Assembly: GCF_037975245.1 (NCBI RefSeq)
Contig: NC_092577.1
Span: 21,698,898 to 21,762,897 of the forward strand
Direction: 5' to 3'
DNA: 64,000 bases
Origin: Apostichopus japonicus
Lineage: Eukaryota; Echinodermata; Holothuroidea; Aspidochirotida; Stichopodidae
Part shown: piece after piece, positions 1 through 11,620 of the stretch
Position numbering within the stretch: position 1 is the stretch's first letter
Layout of the letters: each line of letters opens with the position of its first letter
Program-made: the position numbers and the translations under genes
Notes under the pieces: generated by a model
What the model was told of the DNA's origin: nothing
Database searches by the model: none
The model's input: the letters and a program-made list of their open reading frames with translations, nothing else

Positions 1-479
1 AAGTAATGGACAAAGATAAAAGTTACTGTGTACATACTTACCCATATGTCCTAATATGGATTGTCAATGATTATTCGAAAGGGGAGGGGGATACCTTACA
101 CCCATCTCTCAAGGCTACGATACACTGCTATGTGCCTGAATTTTGGTACAGAAATTTATCCCTGCCGCCGCCCCCCACCCCTCCCTACAGAAACCAAAAA
201 AATGGATACGTCTCTGCTGTCTGTCTGTATACCTATAGCTCTCTATAGCCTGTCCGTGTCTGGCAAGATATGAAGCACAGCAATGTAATGCATACAATCT
301 GTGAATGTTTGGGACAGAAGATATTCTAGTTATCATGTAATAACCCAGAAGATATGAGGGACAACGCCTGGCTTTAATCATTTATCATCAAATGGTACAT
401 TTGGAAGCGAGTCTGGTATATTTACGCCGGTTGATTTTAAAATACAATTTGCACCATTTGTTACCATTCCGTACGTGAA
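1..479. other. No gene seen; C-rich low-complexity patch
   Basis: I see no supported coding sequence here. A C-rich stretch lies at about 165-185. The short open frames on both strands carry no recognisable motif and no splice context. Confidence 0.6.
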
Positions 480-1738
480 ACATCAGGCCGTTCTCACCTC
501 GAAAAGAAAATCAATCTGATATCCATTGTGTGCACCCTGAACCTACATTTGCATTGGAGTTTGATTTCCGGCAGTTCGTATTTTATGGTGGATGAAAGTG
601 TCTTGAAACGACTTAAGTTAATTGTTTATGACGTGCTGGAAGACGAAATGAAGTGCGAACAAGTCAATATCACATCCACAATCCAGCCGTCCTTGTTCCA
701 TAATCATGTTACAAAAGAGTTGGGGGGCCTATGCCCGTACAAGATCAATGTCAGCCGGTTACCTACGCGGTAAGGACAGAAATAATGGAGGATGCGCAGG
801 TGGAGAGTGAGACGGAAGATGTGGTCGGTGAACACGATACCCCGGCCACAACTACCGCGGAGTGTTCGGTGGAAACCCCCGTTACAGAGGTGGAGGCAAT
901 GGAAGTACCTGTGCCAAATTCCAAGGAATGAAAGCGTAAGGCGGACCAGACGGATGACAAGGGTGACGCCTGGATTACACCAAAACGTTCTGCGCGAAGT
1001 AGGAGAGAATCTCCTATCGGACGTGGTCAGCGGTCCCAGAGTCGGGATGGAAGCAGTGCCCTACAGAGGGCTAAAGATTGAAAAGAACAGTGCAATATTT
1101 GGTCAGGGAAAGCAAATTGGATATGTGTTCAGCCACGTTGTCAAGAGGCCTTTCATTCATTTGAGGATATTGTGCTTCACTTAGAGGAACAGCACGCAGG
1201 TGCAAAACCGGGTAAATTTACATGCCCAGTGAAAAGGTGTAAGGGGTCATGAGTGATCCAAAAGATTGGATAATCCATTTGGCTAACGAACGTCCAAGTT
1301 ATGTACTTCAGCATGGTACAGCGTTTTTCGACAAATATTTGTTATAAATAGATATGACTCGTACTTGTAATTATAACGTATCTATACTGAGTAAGGCTTG
1401 CGAGATTCGGTAAAACGAGCTCGTATAACAGAGTGGGTAAAACTTTTGAGTGTAGATATTGTATTAATGCAAGAAACTTATCTCACAGAAAAAGATCTTG
1501 ATGGTTTTAAAAAATAGCTGCAAGGAGATTTTCTTTTTTCCTTCTTATTCGGTACATTCGTGTGGGGTTCTGATCGCCTTTTCCGATTAATTGAAATGTA
1601 GTTATTCTCAGATCCGTCATGACGATATCGGGCGTTGTATTTCTGTTCTGTGTACTTTCTCCAGTTTTTCAGTACGTATCTGTAACATTTATGCACCCAA
1701 TTCCGGGTCAGAAAGGCGATGTTTTTTTCAACAGTATG
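480..1738 (+). pseudogene. Tx1/L1-like LINE, ORF1 remnant and N-terminal half of ORF2 endonuclease
   Basis: The stretch 500-1260 reads, with several stops and frameshifts, as a LINE ORF1-type protein. It has an acidic Thr/Glu-rich segment (about 790-930), a basic Arg/Ser segment (about 960-1080) and a C2H2-like zinc motif (about 1120-1240: Cys pairs, then HLEEQH, then CPVKRC). From about 1370 a second frame begins with GLRDSVKRARITEW, followed by VLMQETYLTEKDLDGF. This is the N-terminal part of an AP-type LINE endonuclease, including the catalytic-Glu block (QET). After internal stops it continues to NIYAPNSGSERRCFFQQ at about 1680-1731, where homology stops abruptly at the ggtaaa repeat. The Tx1/L1 assignment is from family knowledge of these blocks. 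The copy is dead. Its likely continuation is at 59936. Confidence 0.7.
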
Positions 1739-2350
1739 AGTACCCAGCCAAAAATGTTACCGTATTTTACTGCGGTAAACTATGGTAAATGTATGGTAAA
1801 TAGGGTCAATGTGTGGTAAAATTGTGGTAAAATTAACCGCGGTACGTTTACCGCAGTTTTACCATGATATTACTTCGGTATAAGTAGGGTAAAATTTACC
1901 GCATTTTTACCATGATATTACCGCGGTATAAGTAGGGTAAAATTTACCGCAGTTTTACCATGATATTACTTCGGTATAAGTAGGGTAAAATTTACCGCAG
2001 TTTTACCATGATATTACCGCGGTATGAGTAGGATAAAAGTGCGGTACATTTACTGCAGTAAATTTACCGCAGTTTTACCATGGCAATACTGCGGTAAAAG
2101 TGGTACATTTACTACGGTAAATTTACCACAGTTTTACCATATTATTACCGCGGTATAAGTAGGGTAAAAGTGTGGTACATTTACTACGGTAAATTTACCA
2201 TGATATTACTGTAGTAAAAGTAGGGTAAGTTTATATGGTACATGATTAACCACAGTAAAAATAGTGTAAAACTCTATGGTGCAATTATACTATGGTAAAT
2301 TGACCATAATTGTAGCATGATTTTACCACAGTAGAACATATGGGTCACAC
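1739..2350. repeat. ggtaaa-based tandem repeat array (left copy)
   Basis: Dense alternation of ggtaaa/tttacc words. From about 1810 to 2200 it contains an imperfect unit of roughly 55-60 bp including 'taccgcagttttaccatg' and 'ataagtagggtaaaa'. It starts right at the end of the LINE endonuclease homology. A comparable ggtaaa array is found at 59090-59700 in the opposite overall orientation. No protein is encoded. Confidence 0.85.
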
Positions 2351-2845
2351 TATGAAAGATGATGTTACATTTACAGCAATTTTTCCATGATTTTGTCCCA
2401 TATTTTTTTCAGCACTGATATGACAAACCTTTAGTTCTTCTCATATCTTAATGTTGCCAATATCAATTACCTGTGGATATGAGTTGAATAAAGAATTGCT
2501 ATTCTTATATGTTATAGTATGCATCTCTTTTCCTAAAAAACAAAACAAGCAGAGGATAGATACATAGAGAATTCCTTCATGGAATCCCTGATATATTTGA
2601 GAGACAATCAATTGTTTTTTTCATTATTAGGGAGAACCTAAAAGCCATTAAAATGAAAAAAAGAACTATATAAACTAGCACACATAAGGCATAGTTTTTG
2701 TGCCTCAACACTGTGGCACACCAAAAGTGACCAATCAGTGTCCTCAGATTTGGGTATTCTCTGTCAGGTCCATTAAATGACTTGACAAGTCTATATTCAG
2801 AGTACTCTTTCCATTGAAAACAAGTTTTTTAGTCCAGCAGATACC
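2351..2845. other. AT-rich spacer, no gene seen
   Basis: Unique-looking AT-rich DNA between the ggtaaa array and the dispersed repeat starting near 2846. I see no coding signal, tRNA or tandem structure. The opposite copy at 59 kb lacks an equivalent of this spacer. Confidence 0.5.
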
Positions 2846-2975
2846 GGTAACAATATGGCATTTTGTCATACAAGCATAAGGTTTGGCACACATGTAGAGG
2901 ACATACTAAGCAACATTTCTGCAAGTGGAGCCATTGCGAAAAGAGCCTACATCAGTAATGGCGGCCATTTTCGAA
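2846..2975 (+). repeat. Dispersed repeat segment, inverted partner at 58855-58985
   Basis: Runs from 'ggtaacaatatggcatttt' through 'tttggcacacatgtagagga' to 'aatggcggccatttt'. The reverse complement of 58855-58985 carries the same words in the same order, with scattered mismatches (by eye roughly three quarters identical over about 125 bp). Together with the adjacent ggtaaa arrays it forms an inverted pair about 56 kb apart. Confidence 0.75.
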
Positions 2976-3332
2976 AATCGCCGCCAAACTCCACATTTGC
3001 AGTGCAAAATCATTGGGATGCACTGATTTTACTAGATAATTACAGGTATTGATATACCTGAAAATCACTTTGCATGTGATAATAATATATATGGAATAAA
3101 AGCATTTGAAAAAGATGGGTACATGTCCTTATGTGGCTGCCATTTTTAAAGATGGCCGCCAAGTTTGAGTAATGAAACTTTAAAGTGTACTGCAATCAGA
3201 ATATATTTTGTGGAAACTACTCCTGGGAAATCACATAGTCAAGTCTATACAGTATATATATTTTAATATATATATATGTCTGTTCTGTCTGTCTGTTCAG
3301 TCTGTTCTTTGGTATTCCTGCTCAACCTCGCT
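2976..3332. other. Intergenic, AT microsatellite
   Basis: Contains a second 'gatggccgccaa' style word near 3160, a TA-rich microsatellite at about 3250-3280 and a short tgtctgt repeat at about 3280-3310. No gene is seen. Confidence 0.5.
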
Positions 3333-6300
3333 TCATACTTCACACAGTTGTCCACCGCATGGCTGACACTTTAAAGCTGCTTTTCTGCAGTTGCAACGTC
3401 CTCTGCATCCTTTTGTGCAGCCACAACGAATAAGTTCTCGTGATGACTTATTAGCCTCCGGTAGGGAAGTCCACATTGTCAGTGGATGGCATTTCCATGC
3501 ACTTCTAAAGCCTTACCCCAACAGTGACCGCCCTGGTACAGAGCCCTCTTTGCATGCTGTAATAAGGCAGCTCTAGTTGGAGGACTGGCATCCATAGCCC
3601 TTCCTTCGTGAACATCACTTGCCTAGCCTGATGAACATCTACCATGGTGCTGGTGTGGTCATATAACAAAATTGTAAAACGTTCCAGTACTGCCAATTCA
3701 TTGTCCAGAATTTGGCTTGGTCCCAGAGACAGGGTTATGAATGCCATGGTAATATCTTCATACACTTTCCACGTTTCCCAAGCAGATTTCTTCCCTTTGC
3801 TGTAAAATGCTGAAACAGTGTCGCACCCGGTGTAAGCATGGAACATTGGCAGAGCTTGGCACTTGTTTGGGCCAAGTGATGCAGCAATTTTTACCACTTC
3901 CGAATGCTACCCATGACTCCTGGATGCCTAGTTTCGATACTGCAGTTATGGTCAAAACCACTACATCTGTGCCAACTGTGCGTAGTAGGATATTTTGGAA
4001 CCCTTCGTGGAATGCATGCGAAAGGTGCAATATCATCCTTGTGTCTGCCTCTTCATGGTCGCAGGGTGATAGATTTGATGTGTCCTGGGGAGGTATGCAC
4101 AACACCTGGCCCACTGGTTGTAATTACTATCTTGCCGTGTTCCAATTGCATATTGGATACATGCTTGGCCAAGAAATTCAACAACTCGGTTTTGTTCTGG
4201 TCGATTCGTAGAAACTGTTGCCAGTCACCTGGCAAAATATTGGAGCCTTGAACTCGTCTTCGGACACCTCTACCACGTTTTTCCTTGCCTGCGTTTTCAA
4301 GCTACTTTCCCTATACTGATCCCAGACTATATCCACTCAACTAGTGTTACAACTGACGTTGTGTGAATGGCAAGAACACCTTCAGTGCATAGTCGTCAAA
4401 CGTCTTGACTGTTATGGGTCGAAGTATATTGACAATCACTGCTCCATCTAGAATAATAGCATCACTGATTGGTTTTTTTACGTGTAGAATCTGCGAATGC
4501 TTCAAGGTACACAAGGAGATCCGACTTGCTCCCGAGTCTCAAGTTTCCAAATTGGGATAATGATGGAGGACATGCCTGATTTTCATGTCTGAAAAAGTCA
4601 TCGAGGTCACCATCTCTTGACTGGCAGGCAATGTAGAGGCGTGAAAATAAGGACACGTCGCTCTTCAGTGATGACACTTGCAATTTTGAACTGGATTTTA
4701 ATCTCACAGGAGGGACGACTAAACAATAACAGTTTGATTTTCCTAATTGGTTGTGAAATAGGTGTTGATTGGTCTTGTGCTTTTTACGTGATCCGCCATG
4801 CGGGATACAAAACGTCACGGCCAAACGGCACTACCGAACCATCCCATTCTGAAAAACGAAACCCAGGTCAAGCGAGCCAAAAGAACAACATACGCCCGCC
4901 GACCTGCAGCGACAAAAAACGACCAACACACACCCCCCCCCCCCACACAGTAACATTCAAAAAACTACAAAAGGACGACCCGCACGCAGCGAAACGAAAA
5001 ACCCCTCCCCAACACACCACCGTCCAAAAAAGGCAGCCCAGATAAACGGCGAAAATCGCCTTCAATCTGAAGGCGAATGTCAGACTTCACCGCCTCCAGG
5101 ACTGCCTGCCAACTGGCAACCTTCCCCCTAAAAACCACATCACATCTATTCCGCCAAACATGTTTTTTCACAATAGAGCAAACAAAAATAATGCGATGCA
5201 ATACAGCAATCGAACAAACTGGAGGGTCTACCCCATATAATATAAATCCCTGTCCTACCGACCATGAACGGTCTCCCGTTACACGGTCTGTCCAGGTCTG
5301 GAACCACTCCCATAAGTTTAAAACAAAGCAACAGTGCCAAAAAACATAACCGGTACTCTCTAAGCTGTCACAGCCGGTCCTTGGTCACCAAGGCACCGTG
5401 TGCAATTCTCCATGCAAGATCACGGAGCCTGCAACCATTCAGCCTCGAATGCACCGAACGCCATACTTCGGCAGAATGACGTCCCTGTACAAAAATTGCA
5501 TTCAAGGCCCTATCCCGCAACGAACTGTGAACGAGGGCCGGCTGTGACAGGTCAACAGCGGGCAACTCAATCAGAGCGGAGCAAATGACACGCACCACCC
5601 TGTTTGGAGTACTATTATGCGGTTCTCTGTTGCTAAACAGCGCCGGGACCCATCGACGCAAGTGCAATCCGCCCCAAAAACGTATAAAATATGAACAAGG
5701 CAACCCTGGGTCAGTCACCACTACAAACAATTGCTTAAATTACTTCCCAGATGAACCACCCCTAGTCCCCCCCCCCCTTCTCCAGTTTACAATACCGCCC
5801 TCTTGACCAGCTCTGTACCACCCGACCAAATGAATGAAAATATCGCTCTCTCCAACCGCACCAGGACGCGGCGCGGAATTGGGTACACCGCGCCCGGGTA
5901 CCACAAGATGGGCGAAACAAAACGATTAATAACGGTGACTTTCCCCAAGATCGAAAGCCAGCGGGTGCCAAAAGTTTCGAGCCTGCTCTCAAATACCTCA
6001 GCCCTCTTGTTCCAGGTGGCATCACAAGGTGCATCATAGCCGAACCATATACCATTAATTTTGATATTCTGATCCGACCACGCCGCACCGAATGGTAAAT
6101 CTCTGTATCTCAAGCTACCTAGACGAAGGCCCTTTGTCTTTCCCGGATTCAACTTCGCCCCGGTAGCTCTCTCAAAGATAGGTAAATCCTGCAAGAGGGC
6201 CCAGACTCGAAACAACACACGTGACGTCATCAGCATATTAAATGCATTTCACTTTGGCACCCCCTGGCACAACGAATGGGGCAAGTCTGGAGTCCCTTTC

Positions 6301-9300
6301 CAGAAGACGAGAGAGCGACTCGCTAAACAAAACATAAAGTAATGGAGACAGAGGGCGCCCCTGGCGCCCCCCCCCCTCTCTACGTCAAAAACCTCCGAAC
6401 AAAACCCATTTACGATTACAAAACTGAAACTTTCCTGATACAAAACAGAAATCCATTTACGAAAATTTGGATGCATCTTAAACGTCTCCAATACATTCAT
6501 TAAAAAACCGCGATCCACCATGTGAAAGGCCTTCTGCTGGTCCAGAGACACCAATGCACATGGCAGATCACGCTAAATAACAAAGTCGGTCAAGTCGCGC
6601 ATCAAGCACAAGTTTTGCTGGATGCAATGACCCTTCACTGCACAAGTCTGGAGATCACGAACAAGATGCGGCGTAGCCAGTGCAAGGCGGTTGCACAAAG
6701 CCTTAGCCAGCAACTTGTAGTCCACATTTAACAAGGTCATCGGAGGTTATGGCGATCCAAGGGGTCCCCAGCCTTGGGCAGCAAAGTAATCATGCCCAGA
6801 CGTTGACTTTGGTTTAATAGTCCGTTTTGGAAGGCGTCTTCGAAGACGGCTCTGATGTCGGGTCCTATTATTGCCCACAAGGCCCGGTAGAACTCCCTCG
6901 AAAGCGCCCTCCAAAGCTCAACAGTGGTTATTCCGCCCCCCAAAATATCATTGACATCGTGGGGAACGGTTTTTAACATTCCCCTCAACAAATCGGCGTG
7001 TGCCGACAAGTCCACATTGCCACGCGTAAACAAAGTGGAATAATAATTTTTATATACGCGGACATTGCCGTCAGGGTCACTAACCACGGTCCCATCAGTA
7101 GCGCGCACAGATGGGACGCGTCGGTCACCCGCCGATGAGCTTACGGACTAATAAAACCTCAGTGATGGGCGCTCCTCGGCTTCGACACGGGCCCTGACGC
7201 GGGCACCGTGGTACTTTTCATCTAGATATGTCTGCAAAGCGATGACAGCCGAAGGGTCGCCAAACCTGACCTGGTCTTGTAGTCTTTCTGTCACAAAGTC
7301 GTCATATTGTTGCTGACCAATCTTTTCTGCCTGGCACACTGCGACCGCCACAGCTTGATCAACAATATCTTTGGTGTCGAGTGTGAGCAAGTCATTAGTT
7401 TCCTCCAGAAAAGGATTGCCCATTTCTTCATGCATCACTTGAACCATACTGTGGACTTGCTTGGCAAACGTATCTTGCGAACTTTTGGTCTGTTCGTGAT
7501 GGTGTGATTCTTGGTTTGAATTCTTTAGATTTCTCTCGATCGATGCTTCGAACTCTGTGTTCATCCTTACTACCTCTGGGCCGGCAACCATCCATCGTCT
7601 GAGAGCATCAGGGTTTTGGGTCAGACCAATAGCTCCACCATCGCTTTTTACCATCGCATTGTTCTGCTCATGCGCCTGATCAAGGGCTATGGCTGAAAAT
7701 GGCCGTCTTGACTTACGGAATGTGAAATTGCCCTTATTGAATTCTGCAGCAATGTCAGGATGTGTTCTGCTTAGACTGGTCATGTCCCATATATGCACTG
7801 ACATCCATCTAGCATAGTTAGTGTGATCCAAGCTGAAGAACCATGGTGCAAGTTTTGTTAAGAAATCAATATACAGAGCGAAATCCCCCACACGCAGTGC
7901 TCGCACATATGTCAAGACAAGAAGCTCCAACTGAAACACTGTGTACCAAAGGTTAAATTGTGGTATCTCTTGTTTCTTTTGAACACACCAGTCATCAAAT
8001 CCTTCTGGTTGTACCTCTGCATCTAGTGTCCCCTTGTAGTTGTCGTATGATTTCCTGAGGAGTATGTACAAACAAGTAGCCGTAACCTGATGTGCATGTC
8101 TAGTTGTACTAACATGGGTTGCCCTCAAAATGAATCTGCAGTTCCTATTGATGTGACTCCAGACTGTACAAGTGCCTCTACCCAGCCTGAATCTTCCAGC
8201 CAATCACCGATCATCTTGAATCCACTCATCTCAATGTGTAACCCTCCAAGCACCAAGACAAAAACATCTTCCCCGTATTCTGCAGGCCATTGCCACTGTA
8301 TCTGTTTGGCGATTGTGTTGAGGGGCTGGTCCAAGGTGATAACTGGTATTGGCCAGGGTTGAGTTTTTCTACTGCTCGCTTTATCTGGTCCATCGAGTGC
8401 TTTATCATGGCAGCAGACTTTGAGTCTTCGAGAAACAGTGGTAACAGTGCTGCTATAGCAGGTGGACGATCTTGTACTGGTTGCTGACTGGCATGATATG
8501 CTGCCCAGGATATATTGCTATCCTTGTTAATGTCTTCACGATAAGTCTGCTCCATGATCTCTAGCCATCTATTAATAGACCAAAAATGTGACATCATTCA
8601 ATGACTAATAAAAAAATAAGTGAATATTTGGCCTTAGATGACACAACTGGAATTTAAATTTCAAATAAATTATTGTATTGATGTTAATACCATTGGCGTG
8701 TTGCATACCATTGAGATTGAATTCTGCACTACATGTTATTCAACTTGCTAATTAGGAACACTTATAGATCCTAAATAAGAATTCTAACCTGAACTCTTCC
8801 TGTAATGCTTGTCGGAAGTGCTGACCATCCCCCTTGAGTGGACCATCAACCTTGGGGATAGGGGCATCCTTTGATGGAAGTACCGTGGGTGCACTGCAGT
8901 GTAAAACTCTGGCAACTCTTGTCAGTTTCGTTGATGTATGTTCGATAACGAACTGTTCTCTACGATCAGTTCCAAGATGCCGAGAGCTAGAATGCTGGAA
9001 AAGTGATATCCCTGTGCCTGTGCCATGGAACGAATATCTGGCAGTGGCTGAGCTTGGATTATGATCGATATTGTCGATAGCTGCTGTAGTGAATAATCCT
9101 TGACGTAGATTAAGGGGGCAAATTGCCTGCTCCAAGCGATACTGCTCACACACACTGTTGCCAATTGCAGTTGAAATCGCCATCACTCTATCATAGGAAA
9201 TAGAGAGCCCAAGATCGAGCATTGTCTCTACCAGTTCACGTTTCCGTGTTCGTGCATGTATTGTCAATCCAACATACACAGGCAGTGGTGGTTCCCGATT

Positions 9301-10501
9301 CCTGCTGTGGTGGTACGCACTACTCATTGCATGTCGACGTGCAGAGCTGTTGAAAAGTAACAGCTGTGCGATACTGAGAGCTGGTTGGGTAAGACTTTTA
9401 TCCGACTGGTTGATGTTGGATCCATTGAGAATCATGGCGACAATTGACAAAAGCGATTGAGGAAGATTTCTCTTGACAGTCATCTTCAAATGTTCCTGAA
9501 AATGTGTTTTCTATTTGGAACATGTCTCTCCTTACAATAGCGGCTGCCTTCGTCAAACAAATAGCTTCCTCGTCATAAGTGTCAATGGAAACTTCCTTCA
9601 GAGCAAGTCCTATATCTTTGTCAAATGCAAGTAATATATCGCGCCCTTCTTTGTGCGCTGAAAGGTCTGGAAAGTGACCAAGTATGCGATTTTTTAGACT
9701 AGTGTGGGGAACATTTTGATCAAGCCCTAGTTGCTGTAATCTTTTCGAAAGGTTAACCAGGTCTTTGAGTTTGAAAACTGGAGCCACGTCTGTATCCATC
9801 CTTGCCTCTTCGATATATGTCAACAATTCTGCTAGGGCAATACCATGACAAACTCTGTCGGCAGATTTTTCATTCTGTTCTTTTTGGACCGAGGCTGCTT
9901 TGTTATACAGTGTAGCCGAACAACGTGAGTGATACTTAGCATCTTCAGCAACCATGTCACCGACGCTGAGTTTTGCTAGTAAGGGGCCATCTTGCAAGCC
10001 TATTGCACACTTTCGAACGTGAGAATCTAGACACAAAGTTGTTGCCTGACGAAGGGGTTCGTTTGCAATTACATCTGAACAAAAGAAACAAACGCTCGAT
10101 GTTTCTGATTCATTATCAATACTTTTACGAGTATCATTTGTTCCAGATTTTCTCTTTTCTGCTCTTTCTAATCTTCTTGTATTGAATTTGATATGGCAAG
10201 ATTTATGCCACTTGGCTTTCCGTTCCAACAACGTAGCATGGATACCATTTCCCTCATCCAGACGATTTATATCGATTAGAATTGGTAATTCATCTAGATC
10301 ACTGAAACGTGTGATGTTAGAGGCAATTGTGGAATATCCTTCACGAACATCATGGCGTTTGGATTCCGCCGGACATTGCAGCAATTCTGAGGTCACAGTT
10401 TGGCAGAAAATGCATTTGGTCCAGTCGGTATTAACAGGTACAGGTGTCTTTCTTGAGGGGACATGCTATTCCGGATCAACGAGCTGAAATTTTCTTGACA
10501 T
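3333..10501 (-). pseudogene. Large FEN1/XPG-like (PIN-fold) nuclease family gene, decayed and split by a LINE
   Basis: Minus-strand coding blocks can be followed from an ATG at 10501 to a stop at 3333-3335. Order: an N-terminal zinc-type region with CIFC (about 10430) and CFFC (about 10080); 'KWHKSCHIKFNTRRLERAEKR'-type blocks; GLFTTAAIDNIDHNPSS (about 9080); GEDVFVLVLGGLHIEM (about 8260); NPDALRRWMVAGPEVVRM (about 7590). After the LINE come LFSRLYIACQSRDGDLDDFF (about 4620), LPGDWQQFLRIDQNKTE (about 4210), HEEADTRM (about 4050), RTVGTDVVVL (about 3960) and TGCDTVSAF (about 3825). A Cys-rich tail, CGCTKGCRGRCNC, lies at about 3370-3410. The E-A-D, T-D-V and G-C-D spacing resembles acidic residues of FEN1/XPG nucleases; that reading is mine. 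Codon 12 is TAG. Frameshifts lie near 9465, 8345, 8130, 4700, 4470, 4270, 3890 and 3510. I know this family only as a multi-copy, uncharacterised set in invertebrate genomes. Confidence 0.75.
4779..7271 (-). mobile_element. 5'-truncated Tx1/L1-like LINE inserted in the nuclease-family gene
   Basis: The plus-strand nonamer tggtcttgt occurs at 4770-4778 and again at 7272-7280, flanking the element as a 9-bp target-site duplication. Removing the insert rejoins the host reading frame across CTACAAGACCA (RLQDQ) into a family-like continuation. Inside, on the minus strand, are a reverse-transcriptase N-terminal block (7108-6737), the palm block SLDQQKAFHMVDRGFLMNVL (about 6540), the RQG..PLSPLLYVL block read across a G-run frameshift (about 6360), and the active site Y-A-D-D at 6226-6237. 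Next is GAKLNPGKTKGLRLGS (about 6150), then a C-terminal region with WRIAHGALVTKDRL (about 5390), typical of L1/Tx1-type ORF2 ends. There is no poly(A) tail; the 3' end reads ...GATCACGTAAAAAGC. Several stops and frameshifts make it inactive. Confidence 0.85.
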
Positions 10502-11039
10502 CTCATTTGGGTGTCATTATCTGGAACAAAATTGGAAATTGATTGATTTCACATATTCAAAGCAGATCTTCTTTGTCAATGGAATGTTTATTGTGTTAGC
10601 CGTCCTGTGTATTCAAACATGTGTGTCCAATTTGTGGTCAGATTGAACCCTACATATTTTTAACATAGCAAACTTAACTTAGTGATAACATTAAACTTCC
10701 ATTCATAAATTCCATTCGAGACTTGCCAAAATTACTCTTTTGAGAATAATTCTAGTGATCATCACTAAATGAACTTAATACTAGAGCTGTTGTCATGACT
10801 GCAAGTAACCAAAGTACAGCACGGTGGTTGCTAAAGCAACATGACATCTCACTGTTGTCTTCACTGTACTGCTAAGCTGTATGCAGTGTGGTACTCGAAT
10901 GTTTGGTAAAATTGACTCAGGTATTGGAGACACGACGACACACACACAGCAGCAACGTGTCAAAGACATAATTTTCTTCAATATTGCTCCTGTTACGTAA
11001 GTTCACAGTGTGTGTGTTGGGGAAGGGGGGGGGGGCAGC
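10502..11039. other. No gene seen
   Basis: AT-rich sequence upstream of the decayed nuclease-family gene. It could hold the old promoter or 5' UTR, but I see no definable signal. A G-run lies at about 11023-11034. Confidence 0.5.
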
Positions 11040-11620
11040 ATTTCTCCAAGGACCATCATACGACACTATCCAAGCGGAGCTTTACCATCAGTTGGCGCGT
11101 AGTGCACCAAAGAAATGTTTGCCAAGTCCTCCCAGATTGTCAGTAATTGCCAAGGGCGGTGGGAGCACTTTTAATCTGGGGGGTGGGGGCACCGACATCA
11201 AAGGGCACTGATGCAGCCTTATATTTAGTACCCTTTATAACTCCCATTGTATTATCTTATTTGCGTATACACATCACTCCATCAACGCCCCCCCCCCTTC
11301 AAGGAAAATATGCATATACTAGCACTGCAATATCCAAATTGGGAAACAATGAACAAGTTTCTTTTGAGACAAAATGAAGTGAAATCATGCTACTTGCTAA
11401 TGTAGGAATCTTCCGAATTAGAGTTTATTCCTTGTTTATATCTTAAAATTGTTTTTCCATTCAAAATAGCTTTGAGATTTACCCACGGATATTCATTAAA
11501 AGATAGGGGCGTAGCCAGGATTTGCAAAGTTATATGCACGACTATCTGAGCGGAGCGCCACCATCGGTTGGCGCGGAGCGTACAAGAAAATTTTTGGTTT
11601 TAAAAAACCCCCAGAAGGCC
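11040..11620. repeat. Two related copies of a short dispersed repeat
   Basis: The words 'cggagctttaccatcagttggcgcg' (11078-11102, split here only to name it) and 'gcggagcgccaccatcggtt' (about 11551-11570) are diverged copies of one sequence, each followed by 'caaagaaa/caagaaaa'-like text. The second copy is preceded by 'ggggcgtagccaggatt'. This pattern is typical of short non-autonomous repeats in marine invertebrates. C- and G-homopolymers near 11180 and 11288 suggest associated low complexity. Confidence 0.5.

Noticed and set aside
7148-7270. The C-terminal 40 residues of the nuclease-family frame as part of that protein
   Set aside because: They lie beyond the target duplication at 7272-7280 and belong to the inserted LINE.
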